Shown: positions 1 through 12,948 of the stretch, piece after piece
Numbering within the stretch: position 1 is the first letter of the stretch
Layout: the number at the start of each line of letters is the position of its first letter
Assembly (NCBI GenBank): GCA_038049695.1
Contig: CP142452.1
Span: forward strand, 49,000,501-49,064,500
DNA length: 64,000 nt
Reading direction: 5' to 3'
Origin: Cinnamomum chago
Lineage: Eukaryota > Streptophyta > Magnoliopsida > Laurales > Lauraceae
The notes under the pieces: generated by a model
What the model was told of the DNA's origin: nothing
Seen by the model: only the letters and a program-made list of their open reading frames with translations
Databases searched by the model: none
Made by a program: the position numbers and the translations under genes

Positions 1-824
1 CCATTCCCTTCATCCTCCCATCTTCATTTTCCAGCACAAAAGAGAGGGAAGCTAGGGTTTTCCCTTTTCTTCTCCTTCTTCATTCTCCATCACTCAATCC
101 ACTCTCAAGCTTGCACCTAGGAGAGATTGGAGATCATCATCTTCCTCACCTCATTGAGAGCTTTCTTTCAATAGTCCTTGTGGAGCAAATCATCCATTCC
201 AAGATTTCCTTTGAGCTTACCTTGTCCATTAGAGGACCTTGCAAGTAAGTATTTCCCTTTATCTCCTAGAAATGTCTTCCTTGGACCCTTGAGAAGCTTC
301 ACCCTCATTATTGGAAGATTTCCTTGCTATTTCTTTGTTTGACCATTTTAGGGTTTTATTTGGGATTTTTGCCTTGTAGCTTGGATTCATTGTCTTGGAA
401 GATTTGGTAGAGGTTGATTTCATTGATTTGAAGACTTGAGGCAAGTGAATGAATGATGTTCCTAAGCTTTTATTGATTTTTGGACATTTTCCATTAATGT
501 GCATTTATTGCTTTATTTTGAAATGAATGCTCATAATAAGTGTTAATGACCCATTTATAATCTTGGAGAAGTAGTGGTTTATGGCATTGAATGTCTCATT
601 ATTTTGTTCAAATGTATATATATTGTGAAGTGATTTCCTTCTCCTTTTTCCTTGTGTTGGATGTATGGTTGATGGAGGAGAATGTGATTGATTAAATGGA
701 GGATTGGTTGTAGTTTGGGGGGAGAAATAGGCTCCTCATTTGATGTGTAAGAAGGGCTAAAAGAAGGTTGTAAAAAGGAAGAGAAGGAGGACAGCTGAAC
801 TGGTCCGGAACTCATTTCTGGACA

Positions 825-1033
825 GTTCGCTCGAGCGACCATGACAGTTCGCTCGAGCGACCTGCCCAGAAAAGGAGTCGGGAATTCCAGTGGCTTGGTC
901 GCTCGAACGCATTTTAATAACCGCTCGACCGATGGGTTCGCTCGAGCGAACTCCCAGATTCGCTCGAGCGATGCGGTCTGCCTGACATGATGCACGGGTA
1001 CAAAAATTTCGGCCGATCGATCGGACCGAAGTG
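825..1033. repeat. Palindrome cassette of A1, TCGCTCGAGCGA type
   Basis: About five copies or near copies of the palindrome TCGCTCGAGCGA, spaced 20-60 bases apart, sit within about 150 bases. They are followed by the perfect 12-base palindrome CCGATCGATCGG at 1013-1024. The copies A2, A3 and A4 carry mainly a different motif here. Element E carries the same TCGCTCGAGCGA motif in its own LTR. Confidence 0.85.
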
Positions 1034-2175
1034 GGTTTTGAGATTTATTTTTTTTTGTGGACCTTGGCTACACCCCCCTTGGACTCACTTGACCATATGT
1101 GAGAGCGTCTTGAGCCGATGCTCTTCACGGTTGGTTCGGAATGTATCGAAGTTCAATCTATTCAATCTTGAACGGGATGGAGCGACACGATATCCTCTTC
1201 ATACCTAAATGCAACGTCTATTTCCTTGGGTATCGCGAGTTCTATTCCTTTCGGTGACTGAGTAGGTTGCTCGATGGTTCCGGGTTGACAACATACTTAG
1301 GATGGACCGTGTATAGTATTGATTTTTCTATCATAACATCTAGTTATAACCATAAGCTCATTTTAAGTTTTGAAAATCGTAAAAGTGCATAAGGAGCCCG
1401 GGATGTCTTCAAACTCAAGGAGTACCAAGTCATATCTATGATCGACATACGGGACCCCTATTCACTCAAATAGACCTTAAAACCTTTATCTTTCCAGAAT
1501 TGTTGTAGTTCATCACATTTCTCTATTTCCAAGATTTACATGTCATGAGTTGTTTTCCCGAAAGCATGATAGTAGCATTGACTTGTCTCGAAATGTATTG
1601 CCCGACATGAAATGACAGTGTGCCCTTGAGCACCCCCGTTTTACCCGTTATTTACTGTACTAGATTTACTTGTATATGTCTCGATTGGTTTTATCCTATG
1701 TGTCGGCATCACTAAGCTTGGATACCTTGTCAGTCTGATCCACTGACTTGAATATCCCTCTCCCGTCCCGCCAGCTGCAGTTTGGATCCCGATGCCCGGT
1801 TTATTACCGTGGTCCCGTCCCGATACCCGGTTTGCTACCGTGGTCCCGTTCCCGTATAATTATATTGTATATATGTATACGTTGTTTCTCCTTACCTTGC
1901 GTGACTGAGATCGACGTCCCGTGATACTGTTGTCACTTTAGTGACAGAGGACTTAGCTTTATGTGATTGCCACCCTGTTATTCCCGATTCCTTGGATACC
2001 TCATATATTTTTATCTTGTTTAATTGTTTTATAGCAAATGATTTACCGGTTTTATGAGAGTTCTTGTTTAAACAGATTTCTATGCTTTTCGAGAGATTTC
2101 ATCTATTATATATTGTTGCATCTTTTCATTCTCTTGCCAGACCGTCGTGTCTGACCCATTTGCTTTGGTACTCAG

Positions 2176-2267
2176 GTCCCGTTGCCGGTTTCCTTGAGGA
2201 GGAGCCGGAGGAGGCAGTAGGTGAGCTGCAACCTCTAGTTGAGTGGCGTGCTGACGATGTCATGTAG
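2176..2267 (+). other. Candidate acidic exon in LTR A1
   Basis: A reading frame follows GGTACTCAG (acceptor-like) and encodes an acidic peptide, with FLEEEPEEAVGE near its middle and EWRADDVM at its end before a TAG stop. It is 92 bases long, identical in length to the matching piece in A2, A3, A4 and E. The bases around the stop form the inverted repeat GATGTC-ATGTA-GACATC. Coding use is inferred from conservation. The frame is also open upstream of the AG in this copy, so splicing is not required to read it here. Confidence 0.4.
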
Positions 2268-3574
2268 ACATCGGGTTGCCAAGAGGCGTAACATTTTGGG
2301 GAGAACTTATTAACTATTCTTTTGGGTTATTCTTTTGTAGTATTGGCCTTTGTTGGCCTCTATTGTGGGAATGTAATTAACTGATATTTTGTTTAACTTT
2401 GACAACTTGGGGAAACTTGCTATATATATCATTGCTCATTCTGATACAGTAATTATACTTATTGTTATGGTCTTCATGACTAATGATAGTTGGACTATTT
2501 GATTTACTACATGCTTCCGCACTCAAGAAGAAATATTCATTGATTGTTGTGATATCCTCACCGCGGACACCTGTGGGAAATTGAATACAAATGTGCATGT
2601 TATCATTCCTTATTTATCATTATCGTCCCGATCCCGGATTAGTCCTACGGGCCGGTCCGGGGTCGTGACAGAGTGTGATTAGTCTTAATAAGGGATTAGG
2701 CATGATTAATTGGAAAATCAAATTTAGGTTCGTTGGAAAGATCTCATCGCGCTCATCATTTTTCGTTCTTGACCCATCATGATTTGACGCCTCGAAGTCC
2801 CTCAAATAATCACATTTCTCTCATTTCACTAGAATGGGTATTTTGGACTTTTCATCCTTCATCTTCTTTTTAAATTAACTCCAATAGCAATTGTACCTCC
2901 GTTTTCTTCTTCATTTCACTTCAAGGGAGTGCAACAACAGTGCTGGGAGACTTCTTCTTCACTCCTCTTCATCTCTCTTCTTGCATGTGCTACCTAAAAG
3001 GAAGATTTCAAAAAACCAAACCCACCATTCTCTTCATCTCTTCTTCCTCTACCTTTTGATTAGTTTTCATCAACTTCTCCTCCTCTAATTTCCTTCCTCC
3101 TTGCTGTTAATGGCTTGCATGTTAGTAAATCTCTCTTCCTCTTCTTCCTTGGTGTTCTTTGAGTGTAGAAGAAGGGTTTTTGGAAGTGTCTTGGCTAGTG
3201 TGTGGGTGTGGGAGCTCTCCTCCATTTCTCTCACAATTTTTCATCTCTTTCACTCTCTTTGGTGAAGGCAATTAGATTAGATGTATTTATTGCTCATGCA
3301 TGTTTATTATCTTCACTCTTTACAATGCAATTGTTTAGAAATCTCTAATTCCAAGCCTTGTCATGTTTATTTGAATTTCACATGCTAAAATTGGATTAAT
3401 GGGTTGAATGGACTTTAATTATGGGTGGATGATTTGTTGAATGGATGAAATGTGGTTTGGAGGAGAGCATGGTGGCTCCTTGTATAGGCTATAGTCTTTG
3501 AGAAGGCTTAGGAAGAGGTTAGAGAAGGAGCCACTCAAAAGGATTGAATTTTAGGCTTAAAAACCCATGGTTCT

Positions 3575-3715
3575 GCCTAGAATTCGGTCAGTCGAAGGCC
3601 ATTCGGCCACCATTCAGCCACCTTATCCGTAAGCAATGTTTTTGAAAGCTTTTTCAGCTACTTTCAGCCACCTATTCGGCTAGCCAAATGGATCTGTTCA
3701 GGTAGCCGAATGTGG
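3575..3715. repeat. Palindrome cassette of B+
   Basis: A cluster of short inverted repeats around CGGCTAGCCAAAT and GTAGCCGAAT, with several ATTCGGCCACC or TTCAGCCACC units. It occupies the place in the LTR that corresponds to the cassettes in A, C and E. The repeats are more diverged than in the other copies. Confidence 0.5.
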
Positions 3716-4908
3716 GCGATTTCATGAATTTTGGCAGATTTCTGGATGACCATAACTTTTGACCCATTCGTCAGAATTTGGAGTTCTATATACCATTGGA
3801 AAGCTCTTGAGACGTAGAATCCAATGGTATACTTATCTTAATAATTAGAGATTGGGAAAGGAAGTGGGCATTGGATCAATGTACCAAGCCCTTATCTCTT
3901 TTGGAAAGGGATTCTAAACATAGTTTGGACCCTAGGTTGGAACCTATGATCCTACCCTTGCATGACCAATTAGGGAAAATGAAAACGGAGTACGTTTGGC
4001 TTGGTGTGCTTCGTCGGTTGTCCAGAATTTTTCGTATATTGACGTAACTTGGCCGAATACGTGTGGAATTGAGTTAATTGGTGCCCAACAACTTTCGTAC
4101 ACCATGGGCCCGGTAAATTAGGACACCACTCATTCTCCATACGTGCTCTGTTGGGGATACATTTGGCACCCGGTGGACAACTCTTGACCTATGATTGGCT
4201 TGTTCTTCACTCTTGACTTGCGAAACTTGCATCCATAGCTTGTCTTACCTTTTACACTCTATCTTTTATACTTGTTTAAATTGTAACTTAACTTGTAGAA
4301 TTAGGATTTGACCGAACTTAGAGTGTGTCCTTAGGTACCTTTGTCTTATATCGATGAACACGTGTGGATAGACTTGAAAAAGGACTACTCATGGAACTTG
4401 GAATTTGACTTGGATCTTGGCTTGACTTGGAGTAGCCCTCGGCTTGCTATCTTGTACTTGGAAACCTATCCACGTGTATTTTTCTTGGAACTTGTGTCGT
4501 GTACTGTCGCGACCCCGGACCGGGCCCGCAGGACTAATCCGGGATCGGGACACTAATGTGTCATGAACCAACAACATATACATTTTTATTTAATTTCCCA
4601 CAGGTGTCCGCGGTGAGGATATCACAACCATCAACGAATATTTCTTTTGAGTGCGGAAGCGCGTAGCAAATCAAATAGTCCAACTATCATTCGTCATGAA
4701 GACGATAACAACAAGTATAAATACTGTATCAGAATGAGCAATGATATATATAGCAAGTTTTCCCAAATTGTCAAAGTTAACCAAAATATCATTTAGTTAC
4801 ATTCCCAAAAATAGAGGCCAACAAAGACCAATATAACAAAAGAATAACCCCAAAAGAATGGTTAAGTAGATCTCCCAAAACGTTACGCTTCTCAGAGCAA
4901 TCTGATGT

Positions 4909-5000
4909 CTACATGACATCGTCAGCACGCCACTCAACTAGAGGTTGCGGTTCGCCTACCGCCTCCTCCGGCTCCTCCTCAAGGAAGCCGGCAACGGGAC
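4909..5000 (-). other. Candidate acidic exon in LTR A2
   Basis: The same 92-base piece as in A1, read on the minus strand. It follows TACTCAG and ends in the codons for ADDVM and a TAG stop, with the GATGTC/GACATC inverted repeat at the stop. Confidence 0.4.
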
Positions 5001-5964
5001 CTGAGTACCAAAGCAAAGGATCAGACACGACGGTCTGGCAAGAGAAAGCAAGGATACAACAACATATAGTAGAGGAAATACCTAGAAAAGCATATAAATC
5101 TGTTTAAGCAAGAACTCTCAGAAAACAGATAAATCATTTGCTATAAAACAAGTAAACAAGATAAAACATATCAGGTATCCAAGGATTCGGGAACAACAAG
5201 GTGGCAATCACATAGAGCTAAGTCCTCTGTCACTATAGTGACAACAGTATCACGGGACGTTGATCTCAGTCACACAAGGTGAGGAGAAACAACGTATATA
5301 CATATACAATATAATTATACGGGAACGGGACCACGGTAGCGAACCGGGTATCGGGACGGGACCACGGCATTAGACCGGGCATCGGGATCCAAACTGCAGC
5401 TGGCGGGACGGGAGAGGGATTTCCAAGTCAGTGGATCAGACTGACAAGGTATCCAAGCTTAGTGATGCCGACTCATAGGTTAAAACCAATCGAGACATAT
5501 CAAGTATTCAAGTACAGTCAATAAATGGGTAAAACGGGGGTGCTCAAGGGCACACTGTCTTTCCATGTCGGGCAATACATTTCGGGACAATTCACTGTCA
5601 CTATTGTAGCTCCAAAGCTTTCGAGAAAACAAGTCATGCGATGAAAATTCCTGGGAATGAGGTGAAACAATGCACTATAATGAAATTCGGGCAAAATATC
5701 AATTTAGAAATCCAACTAAGTGAATAGGGGTCCCGTATGTCTACTATAGCCCTTCCTTGGTACTCTTTGAGTTTTGAGACATTCCGGGCTCCTTATGCAC
5801 TTCTACGATTTTCCAAATTTCGAATGACATATTTGTGATATGGTTTCTTTCACGGAGGCCTTGTACAATGCCTCAAGGATTTCCTTCGACTGATAAAGCT
5901 CAGTGCTCGATCGAACCATAGAAGCTGGCTCGAATGAGGAATTCTCTGAAATCTGGGGAATTTC

Positions 5965-6365
5965 GGTCACCTGGGGTCACCTGGCGGTTAGCCGCTGAGT
6001 GACCGCCCAGCTGACCGCCACTGTGCTGCAGGAAATACAGCTTGCTGGAAGGCTGGCCGCCCAAACGCGGTTACCTGGCGGTTAACCGCTGATGCATTCG
6101 GCGGTTAGCCGCTGGGTAACCGTGGAGCTGACCGGATTTCAGGGGAGATTTCTGATGCTCTCTGGAAAGGTAACCGAGAGTGGGCGGTTGGCTAGCGGTT
6201 AGCCGCCGATAGGTTCGGCGATTAGCCGCTGGCTAACCGTGAGGCTGACCATGTTTTAAGGGGGAAACGATGCTCTCTGGAAAAGTCACCGCGGTGCGCG
6301 GTTAGCTGGCGGTTAGCCGCCGATGGGTTCGGCGGTTAGCCGCTGGCTAACCGTGAGCTGACCGC
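5965..6365. repeat. Palindrome cassette of A2, GCGGTTAGCCGC type
   Basis: About 400 bases dense in GCGGTTAGCCGC, GGCTAACCG and GCTGACCGC units on both strands, giving many overlapping potential hairpins. A diverged TCGATCGAA-type remnant lies just before it (about 5905-5935). Confidence 0.85.
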
Positions 6366-7957
6366 TAGTTACGAAAATGCTCACTGTGCTCAGTTTTGAG
6401 TCATTTTCCTCCTCAAAACCATCTTCCTCACATCCACCAAGTCCTTACAATAATATTGAGCTAATAGCTCCTCCAATGCACCTCTCTACACTTCTCCAAA
6501 TCCCTATTATGAGTGCTCTCCATTACTTCTTCCATGACAAGTCCAATGCAAAGAAAAAGGGAAGTAAACCATTTCACAAACATTCATCTAAGCTATCACA
6601 AGGACAATAAATGCTCTACTAACATGTTTATAAAACAATGAATGAAGCTATCAAGGTACTTTATGAGCATTTATTCCAAATCAAAATGCATAAATGGGAA
6701 CATGGAAAACCCATAAATACTTCACCAAACCATTTCAAAATTTAAAACATCCAACCATTCACTTGCCTCTAATCCAAGCTAGTTGAAAACAAGCCTTTGA
6801 TCACCTCTATTGCTCAAAGCCAAGCTACAATCAAAAATCCCCAAAACAACCCTAAAATGGGTTACACCAAGCTTGAAAATGAAAGAGCTTCCAATAATGC
6901 ACATGTAGAATCTCAATGGCTAGAGGAACACTAATCTAAGAGATGGAAATGATCACTTACTTGAAGGTCCTCTAATGGCAATAGCAAACTCAATGAAGGT
7001 CTTGAGATTGAGGTCTCTCTTCACAAATGGTATCAATGGCAAGCTTGTGAGATGAGGAAGAAGATGATGAGTTCCATTTCGAGTTTGGTGCAAGATTGGT
7101 GAAGATTTGAGATGGAGAAGCAAGAAGAAGAAGAGGAGAAAGCAAGAACCCTAGACTCAAAAGGTTTGTGCTGGAACAATGAAAATGGAATGACTTAGAA
7201 AGGGGAAATGGCTTCTCTTGTTAGCTAATGACTTGGGTTGGGGTTGGGTCCCACAACTTAAGAAGCTAAAGGGGCTGAAATCATCTCTCTCGGGTCCTCG
7301 GATGAATTCGACGAAGAAGGAAGAAATGTTCGTCGAAATATCTACTTTCCAAAAAGTGTATGTTTCACGGGTTTCGGGGATATCGAGTTTTGGGTGCAGA
7401 CTTGGTGTGCAATGACTGTTTTGCCCTTTAGGCTATGAAATCGGATTTCGAGTCTCGAATGAAGAGGGGATCAACATGAAAGTTGTCGAGATCTACAAGA
7501 TGCATGCAACGGGCCAAAAACACAATTCACAACAAATCGGGAAATTCCTCGAGAAAATACAAAGCCAAAAAGGGAACCCCCAAAGGGCCCCACAAGCTAC
7601 CAAAGCAAATCAAGACAATCGAATTAGCCCAAAACCAAAATCAAAGCTAATCCAAACCCAACTTAGCCAGAAACACTAATCAAGCTTAGCACTAACACGC
7701 AACTTAATTAGCACTAATCGGGTTCACTCGGGTCGGGGTCTTACATGTACAAACCATCATCATCATCTTGCATTAATGACCAGCTTTAGACTGATGATTA
7801 TAAAGTGAGCCGGATATCAGACACTAGGGTGGATAGTCGGCTTTGGACAGCGTCCATGGCGCGAATGGCTAAGAGTAGGCTCGGACCATACGACTATTCC
7901 TAGGACCGGGAGCTAGGATCTCCCTAAAGCCGGACTTTGGGTATTCGTAGTCAGATC

Positions 7958-10162
7958 TGTAAGTCCATGGGGATCCGAACCCTAGAGGGGGGGTGAATAG
8001 GGTGAGCTCCAATTATGACCAATTTTAACAATTTTAACTTCTTTAAAACCAACTAGTCACAAGTGATGATTATCAAACAATATGCGGAAGCTAATATAAA
8101 CAATCACCACAAAGGAAGCACCATCACACAAGTATTTATAGTGGTTCGGCCTCAATGCCTACATCCACTACCGGCTTATGAACCAACACCCCACCGGATT
8201 TCCACTATTTATGCTTTTCAATAGGCTAAGCAATAACCTTTACAATATGCTTTCCAAGGCTAAGCAATAACCTTACATTGATGTTTTTCAAGGCTTAACA
8301 TCAACCTATACACTATGCTTTTATAGGCTAAGCAATAACCTCTTCAACCACAAGGTTGGTTATCTCACTAAGATAGTGTCTATAAACACTTGATGGAGAT
8401 TCAATTAAGCTCATTACAATGCCTCTTAAATAGGCGGATATGGAAGTGAAAATCTAATACACACTCACACTATGAATGCAAAGATGAAAGTATATGAAGT
8501 GTGTGTGTGTGGTCCTCAATCATTTTGAAAATGAAAGTTCATAAATGTATGCCTAAGGCTTTTGAAAGTTTTAGCTCAAAAACATTTATGATTGAGGAAG
8601 TAATGCAATCACATGTTAAAAGTAACAACTTGTTAATGATATCAAAGTTACACAAGTTGTATGAAATGGATTAGCTCTAAACATGTGATGCATAGGGATG
8701 TCAATCAAATCACCAATGAAGCTCAATACATAAAAATAGATTTGATTGAAAAGAGGGGACAAATCATATGTAATTATAAATACAACTTGAAAATGATTTA
8801 CCTATCAAAGTAATGCAAGTTGTGAAACTTTAAAACAATAATACACATATGATTTGTAATGATGTTGAATCCAAAACATAAGATACATTTGAAAGAGATT
8901 TTCTTATGATGGAAAACAACACCCAAAGATTCAACAAAGTATGAATCATGTTACATATTTCATTAACATGATCTACTTAGATTTACCAAAGATAAAGTAC
9001 TACTTTGATGAATCAATGGTGATGTATCCAAAACAATAGATCTATTCAAAATATAACACATGCTAAGGATACAACACATCATAGGTTAACATGTTACTAA
9101 GATTTACCAATGATAAAACAAAACATGAAAACATATGATTTGTAAAGAAGTTGAATCCAAAACATAAGTTAGTTTTGAAAGAGATGTTCTTATGATGGAA
9201 AACAACAACCAAAGATTCAACCAAGTATATGGATCATGTTACATATGATTTCAAAGATTTTTCCATTAACATTATCTACTTAGATTTACCAAAGTTAAGT
9301 ACTACTTGGATTGAATCATATGATGTTGTATCCAAAACAATATATCAATTCAAAACATAAAACATGTTAAGGACACAACACAAACATAGTTTAACATGCT
9401 AGAAATGATTTACCAAAAATAAAACAAAGCATGAAAACATATGATTAAGGAAGGAAGAGCCTACTTGGTGGTTTAACTTCATTAATCCAAGCTTTAGCTT
9501 TCCTAATCATCCCCTTCATCCCTTGGTTCTTTTCCCTTTTGATATGCCTCAAATCCTCTCAAGGAGGGGTTAAAAATTCCCAACTTTTGGCAAAGGAAAG
9601 AACTCATATTTATAGCAAAAAGTTGCCAACGGCTAGTTCTCGGTCGACCGGCAAAGGGGTCTCGGTCGACCGGGAACACACAACGGTCAGATTTCTGACC
9701 GTTGGGGCTTCAGGCAAAATTCTGCCTGCAGTTGTCTCGGTCGACCGAGACCTGTGTCTCGGTCGACCGGCGACACTGCCGGGACACCCCATTTTTGCAA
9801 AAAATGCAACTTTTGCATATTTGAAGGTTTTTCTTGGGGGACCTTTTTACCTACTAAATCAAGCTTGAAAACCAAGTTTTAAAGATTCTAATGGTTTTTA
9901 AAACATGAACATAAAAAGCCTAAAAAGATTCATAACTTTTAAAACAAAGGCTTGCTTGATTTCTTGAAAACTCTTTCTTAAAACAAATGCATCCAAGATA
10001 AAAATACAAATCATGCATAAATCAATACTTTTACAAATCTTAAAAGCAATGCATGAATAAAACAAGATTTCAAGTTTATTTAAAACCAATGCAAGTGTGT
10101 AAATCAAATGATGCTTGAATGATAATGCATCCATCAAATTGCAATCTACAAAAATCCTAACA
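7958..10162 (-). mobile_element. Family C solo LTR, copy C2 (Copia-type)
   Basis: On the minus strand the element starts at 10162 (TGTTAGGATTTTTGTAG) and ends at 7958 (GGACTTACA), 2205 bases. The five-base target duplication AGATC lies at 7953-7957 and 10163-10167, an exact match. It is homologous over its length to the LTRs of element C4 (12479-19516), including the GCTAAGCAATAACCTT tandem units near 8225-8345. It inserted into B+. Copia assignment comes from the gag-like gene of C4. Confidence 0.92.
9636..9778. repeat. Palindrome cassette of C2, TCGGTCGACCGA type
   Basis: Four copies of TCGGTCGACCG(A/G) and the hairpin ACGGTCAGATTTCTGACCGT within about 140 bases. The hairpin recurs in the two LTRs of C4. 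Confidence 0.85.
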
Positions 10163-10440
10163 AGATCGAACGTCACTTATACCCCTGTGTGATGGCTAGG
10201 ACATCGACGGAGTCTCCTCTTGCTTGCATTGCATTTCATGGATGGTTATTCTTGTTTATCTTGCTAGGATTTTACATGATTACTTGATTCTCGTGTTACT
10301 CATGCTTTACGCCTAGCTTGTACCTTGTTATCTTATAATCATGTACTTGTCTTTATTCTCTTTTGAAACATGTTATGAATAATGTATATCGCTTATCTTC
10401 GTGCCAACATATTGTTGATCCTTTATTTCATGGTGTATAG

Positions 10441-10544
10441 AGGACACCTACTACTATTTAGCCGACGCCGAGGCAATCCCAGATGATCCTCAACTGGGGG
10501 AGGAGGACGAGGTACGAGAGTGGGGTACCGATGACGTAGCTTAG
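10441..10544 (+). other. Candidate acidic exon in LTR B+
   Basis: Follows GGTGTATAG (acceptor-like) and is open to TAG at 10544. The peptide is acidic (GEEDEVREW) and ends TDDVA. At 104 bases it is 12 longer than the family A and E versions, so the frame is kept. In this family a stop lies in frame just upstream, so the piece could be read only by splicing or from an internal start. The inverted repeat GATGACG/CGTCATC overlaps the stop. Confidence 0.35.
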
Positions 10545-10954
10545 CGTCATCAATCCCGGCATCAGTGCGCGTTACACGAGGATATCTCTCATCGTGCTAC
10601 CTCATTTCATCTTTTGGGTTTTTAGACCTTTTGGATTTGTCGATCAGTATTGTATCTTTTGTACCAGGACCTCGGTTTGGGATGGTCCTAATGTTGTAAA
10701 CTTTATATGTGTTTATCTTTGGAAACTTGAATATATATATAATGGGATGAATACCGTACTTGCTTTGATATTTCTACAGGTTAATGTTGTGTTTACCGGA
10801 CAAGTCCCGTTGATTAATTTGTTAATGAGGCTCAACTACACAATCCTCACAGCGGACTTCGATCCTTGGCCATTAAGGGCAAAAAATTTTAATTAGCCCT
10901 AAATTTCACACCCTGAATCCGATTTAATCACTAATCGGGTTTGGGGACGTGACA

Positions 10955-12123
10955 ATCTATTTGTATGCATGAGAACTTCAATCAAGTTTTAAAATGATAG
11001 CTCAATGAATGTAAGCTTAAAGCTTTTGAAGATTTAAAACATAAATGTTTTGATTGAAGTAAAAATGCAAATTACATGCTATATGAAAAGCAACTTGATC
11101 ATGATATGCCTATGAAATGCTTACAAGTTGTATGAGAGTTTCCAAAACTAAAACATATGATGCATAAACTTGTTGTTTCCAAAACAAAGCAATTTAACTT
11201 TATGTTTCAAGGTATTGAAAACAGCAAGAAATTCAACCAAGTATTGGAGTCATGCTATGAGACAAATCAAGGTTTTAAACAAAGTATGAAACCATTATGA
11301 TATGAAAGTTAAAACTAATTTGGTTTGAATCTAAATGAAGAACCCAAAACTACAAATCAATTCAAAGTTAAAATACATGAAATGAATTCAACAAATCATA
11401 GTTATCATGCTTAAATTGATTTACCAATAATTTAAATAAAGCATATAACATATGATGTGGAAAAGCAAAGCTTACTTGGAGATCTAATTCAATGAATCCA
11501 AGCTTTAGCTTTCCAAATAACCCACTAGCCTTCCTTAGCTCATTCTCCTTTGTTAGGCTTCAATATCCCTCAAAAGATTCAAAAGTATTGGTCTAAATCC
11601 CAAGGAATGGTCATTTTATATTAAAAATAATAATTATAACGACTAGTTCACGGTTAGCCGTACCTCAAACGGTCAAAAAACAGCTAGTTTACAACGGTCA
11701 TATTTTGCTCTACAAGTAGCTCAGGGCTAGCCTTAGGCTACAGCATGGTTAGCCGTGAGGTAACCGTAACACAGCCATTTTCCAATGTTTTTTTTTTAAA
11801 TAATTTTCTAAGGGGGAATTTTGGCCATCAAAGTCAGGCTTGGTTTCATGTTTAAATCAATCAAAACATGAATTAAAAATGCCTAAAATAACTTGAAAGA
11901 CTAAAATCATAGGCTAGCATGATTCACAGATCTTCTTTTTAAAACTAATGCATCCAAGTTTAAAATCCAAAACATACATGTAACATAATTTTTAAAAGTC
12001 TTAAAAATAATGCATGTGAAAATTAAGATTTCAAATTTTTCAAAAACAATGCTCATGTGAAAATTCAAATGATGATAATATGAAAATGCATCCGTCAAAT
12101 TGCAACACACAAAATCCCTAACA
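10955..12123 (-). mobile_element. Family C LTR remnant, copy C3
   Basis: This matches the first part of the C LTR in reverse. The LTR start TGTTAGGGATTTTGTGTG lies at 12123 on the minus strand. The rest would continue left of B+, outside the window, so C3 is the oldest visible layer of the nest. It is more diverged from C4 than C2 is. Confidence 0.75.
11640..11775. repeat. Palindrome cassette of C3, GGTTAGCC type
   Basis: Units such as CACGGTTAGCCGTA, GGGCTAGCC and GGTTAGCCGTGAGGTAACCG sit where C2 and C4 carry TCGGTCGACCGA units. The motif resembles that of family A copies A2 to A4. Confidence 0.65.
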
Positions 12124-12478
12124 AGGCCACATCACAACTCTAAACTCTCTCGTTTTCTTTTAGTTCTTGTTTTCCAGCCACTGTATAGCTAATTGCAGAC
12201 AATCTATATTTTGGGGCAAGACTTAAAAAAAGAAAAAAATTACAGTATACCTTTCATGCAGATCACTGAATTTATCCCTAGTGGAGTTATTACCACTATA
12301 GTGTTAGCACCACTAGTTTTAACCATATGTGACAATATGAAAAGCATGCAATGCCTCCAGGAAGATTAAGGTGTTAAGAAAATGCTTTATTAAGTTTTTT
12401 CTTTTCTTTTTTTTTGCGCCAATAACGTATCACTCAAATAGACAACAATGCATATAACAACAAAGTTAAATACTTGAA
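12124..12478. other. Unassigned sequence between C3 and C4
   Basis: About 355 AT-rich bases with no convincing reading frame and no terminus I recognise. It ends in the TTGAA that forms the left target duplication of C4. Confidence 0.5.
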
Positions 12479-12948
12479 TGTTAGGGATTTTGTGTTATTG
12501 CAATTTGATGGATGCATTATCATATTAGCACCATTTGAATTTTCACACATGCATTGTTTTAGAAAATCTAGAAATCTTGATTTACACATGCATTGGTTTT
12601 TAGACTTGTAGAATTAATGATTTATGCATGTTTTGATTTTAAACTTGGATGAAATTTTTTTTGAAAAGATTTTTATCAAATCAGTTATGTCTCTTAAGTT
12701 TCATGAAGGTTTGAGCTAAATGTTTCTTTCTTTCATATGTTTTAACCTTAAGCTCAAAATCATTCAAGCTTTCCAAAGGTTCTTTCTTTAAAATCATTAT
12801 TTTGATTTAGAGTTTTCATGACTTTAGAAATTCAGTTTTCATCCTTTTTCAGTCATGAATTCTGGCTTGAATTAAGTGTCTCAAAGTCCCCTGGAAGATG
12901 CCCTCAAAAGTTACAAGTTTCGCTTTAATTCAGAAATTCTGGGCATCA

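Larger units (their letters stand above)
1..2670 (+). mobile_element. Family A long LTR, copy A1 (Ty3/Gypsy-like), cut by window start
   Basis: The right end reads CCGGTCCGGGGTCGTGACA, the same terminus as the fully bounded copies A2, A3 and A4, which run from TGTAAGACCCCGACC to GTCGCGACA and are about 3.15-3.26 kb long. The left end lies outside the window, so whether this is a solo LTR or one LTR of a longer element cannot be told. The following bases look like family B, so A1 appears to sit inside B close to B's own start. Order inside the LTR: pyrimidine-rich leader-like stretch, palindrome cassette (825-1033), then a tail with an acidic reading frame (2176-2267). Ty3/Gypsy assignment is inferred from similarity to element E, which has a chromovirus-type gag. 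Confidence 0.8.
4505..7745 (-). mobile_element. Family A solo LTR, copy A2
   Basis: On the minus strand it runs from TGTAAGACCCCGACC (ending at 7745) to GGGGTCGCGACA (at 4505), 3241 bases. Five-base target duplications TGTAC flank it at 4500-4504 and 7746-7750, an exact match. There is no internal region or second LTR, so this is a solo LTR, the usual product of LTR-LTR recombination. It splits family B copy B+. Confidence 0.93.
2671..10954 (+). mobile_element. Family B long LTR, plus copy (B+), host of A1, A2 and C2
   Basis: Visible pieces are 2671-4504, 7746-7957 and 10163-10954, about 2.8 kb in all. The right end, GGGGACGTGACA, mirrors the left end of the reverse copy at 21419 (TGTAACGGCCCCGAACCCG). 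The piece around 3960-4190 matches the reverse complement of 32220-32440 by eye, and 10440-10560 matches the reverse complement of 31200-31330. The B start is not in view because A1 occupies it. B+ interrupts a family C LTR that continues at 10955. The B termini resemble those of A and E, so Ty3/Gypsy is likely. Confidence 0.7.

Noticed and set aside
579-995. Open frames over the palindrome cassettes (also near 40589, 9610, 12911, 18230) with repeated ARAS, RSSE or VDR words
   Set aside because: The repeated amino acids are a direct by-product of the DNA palindromes read in various frames and on both strands. No frame is preferred and no known domain appears.
1013-1024. CCGATCGATCGG as a restriction-modification or bacterial operator site
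   Set aside because: The setting is a plant LTR and the palindrome belongs to the cassette pattern; nothing bacterial is present.
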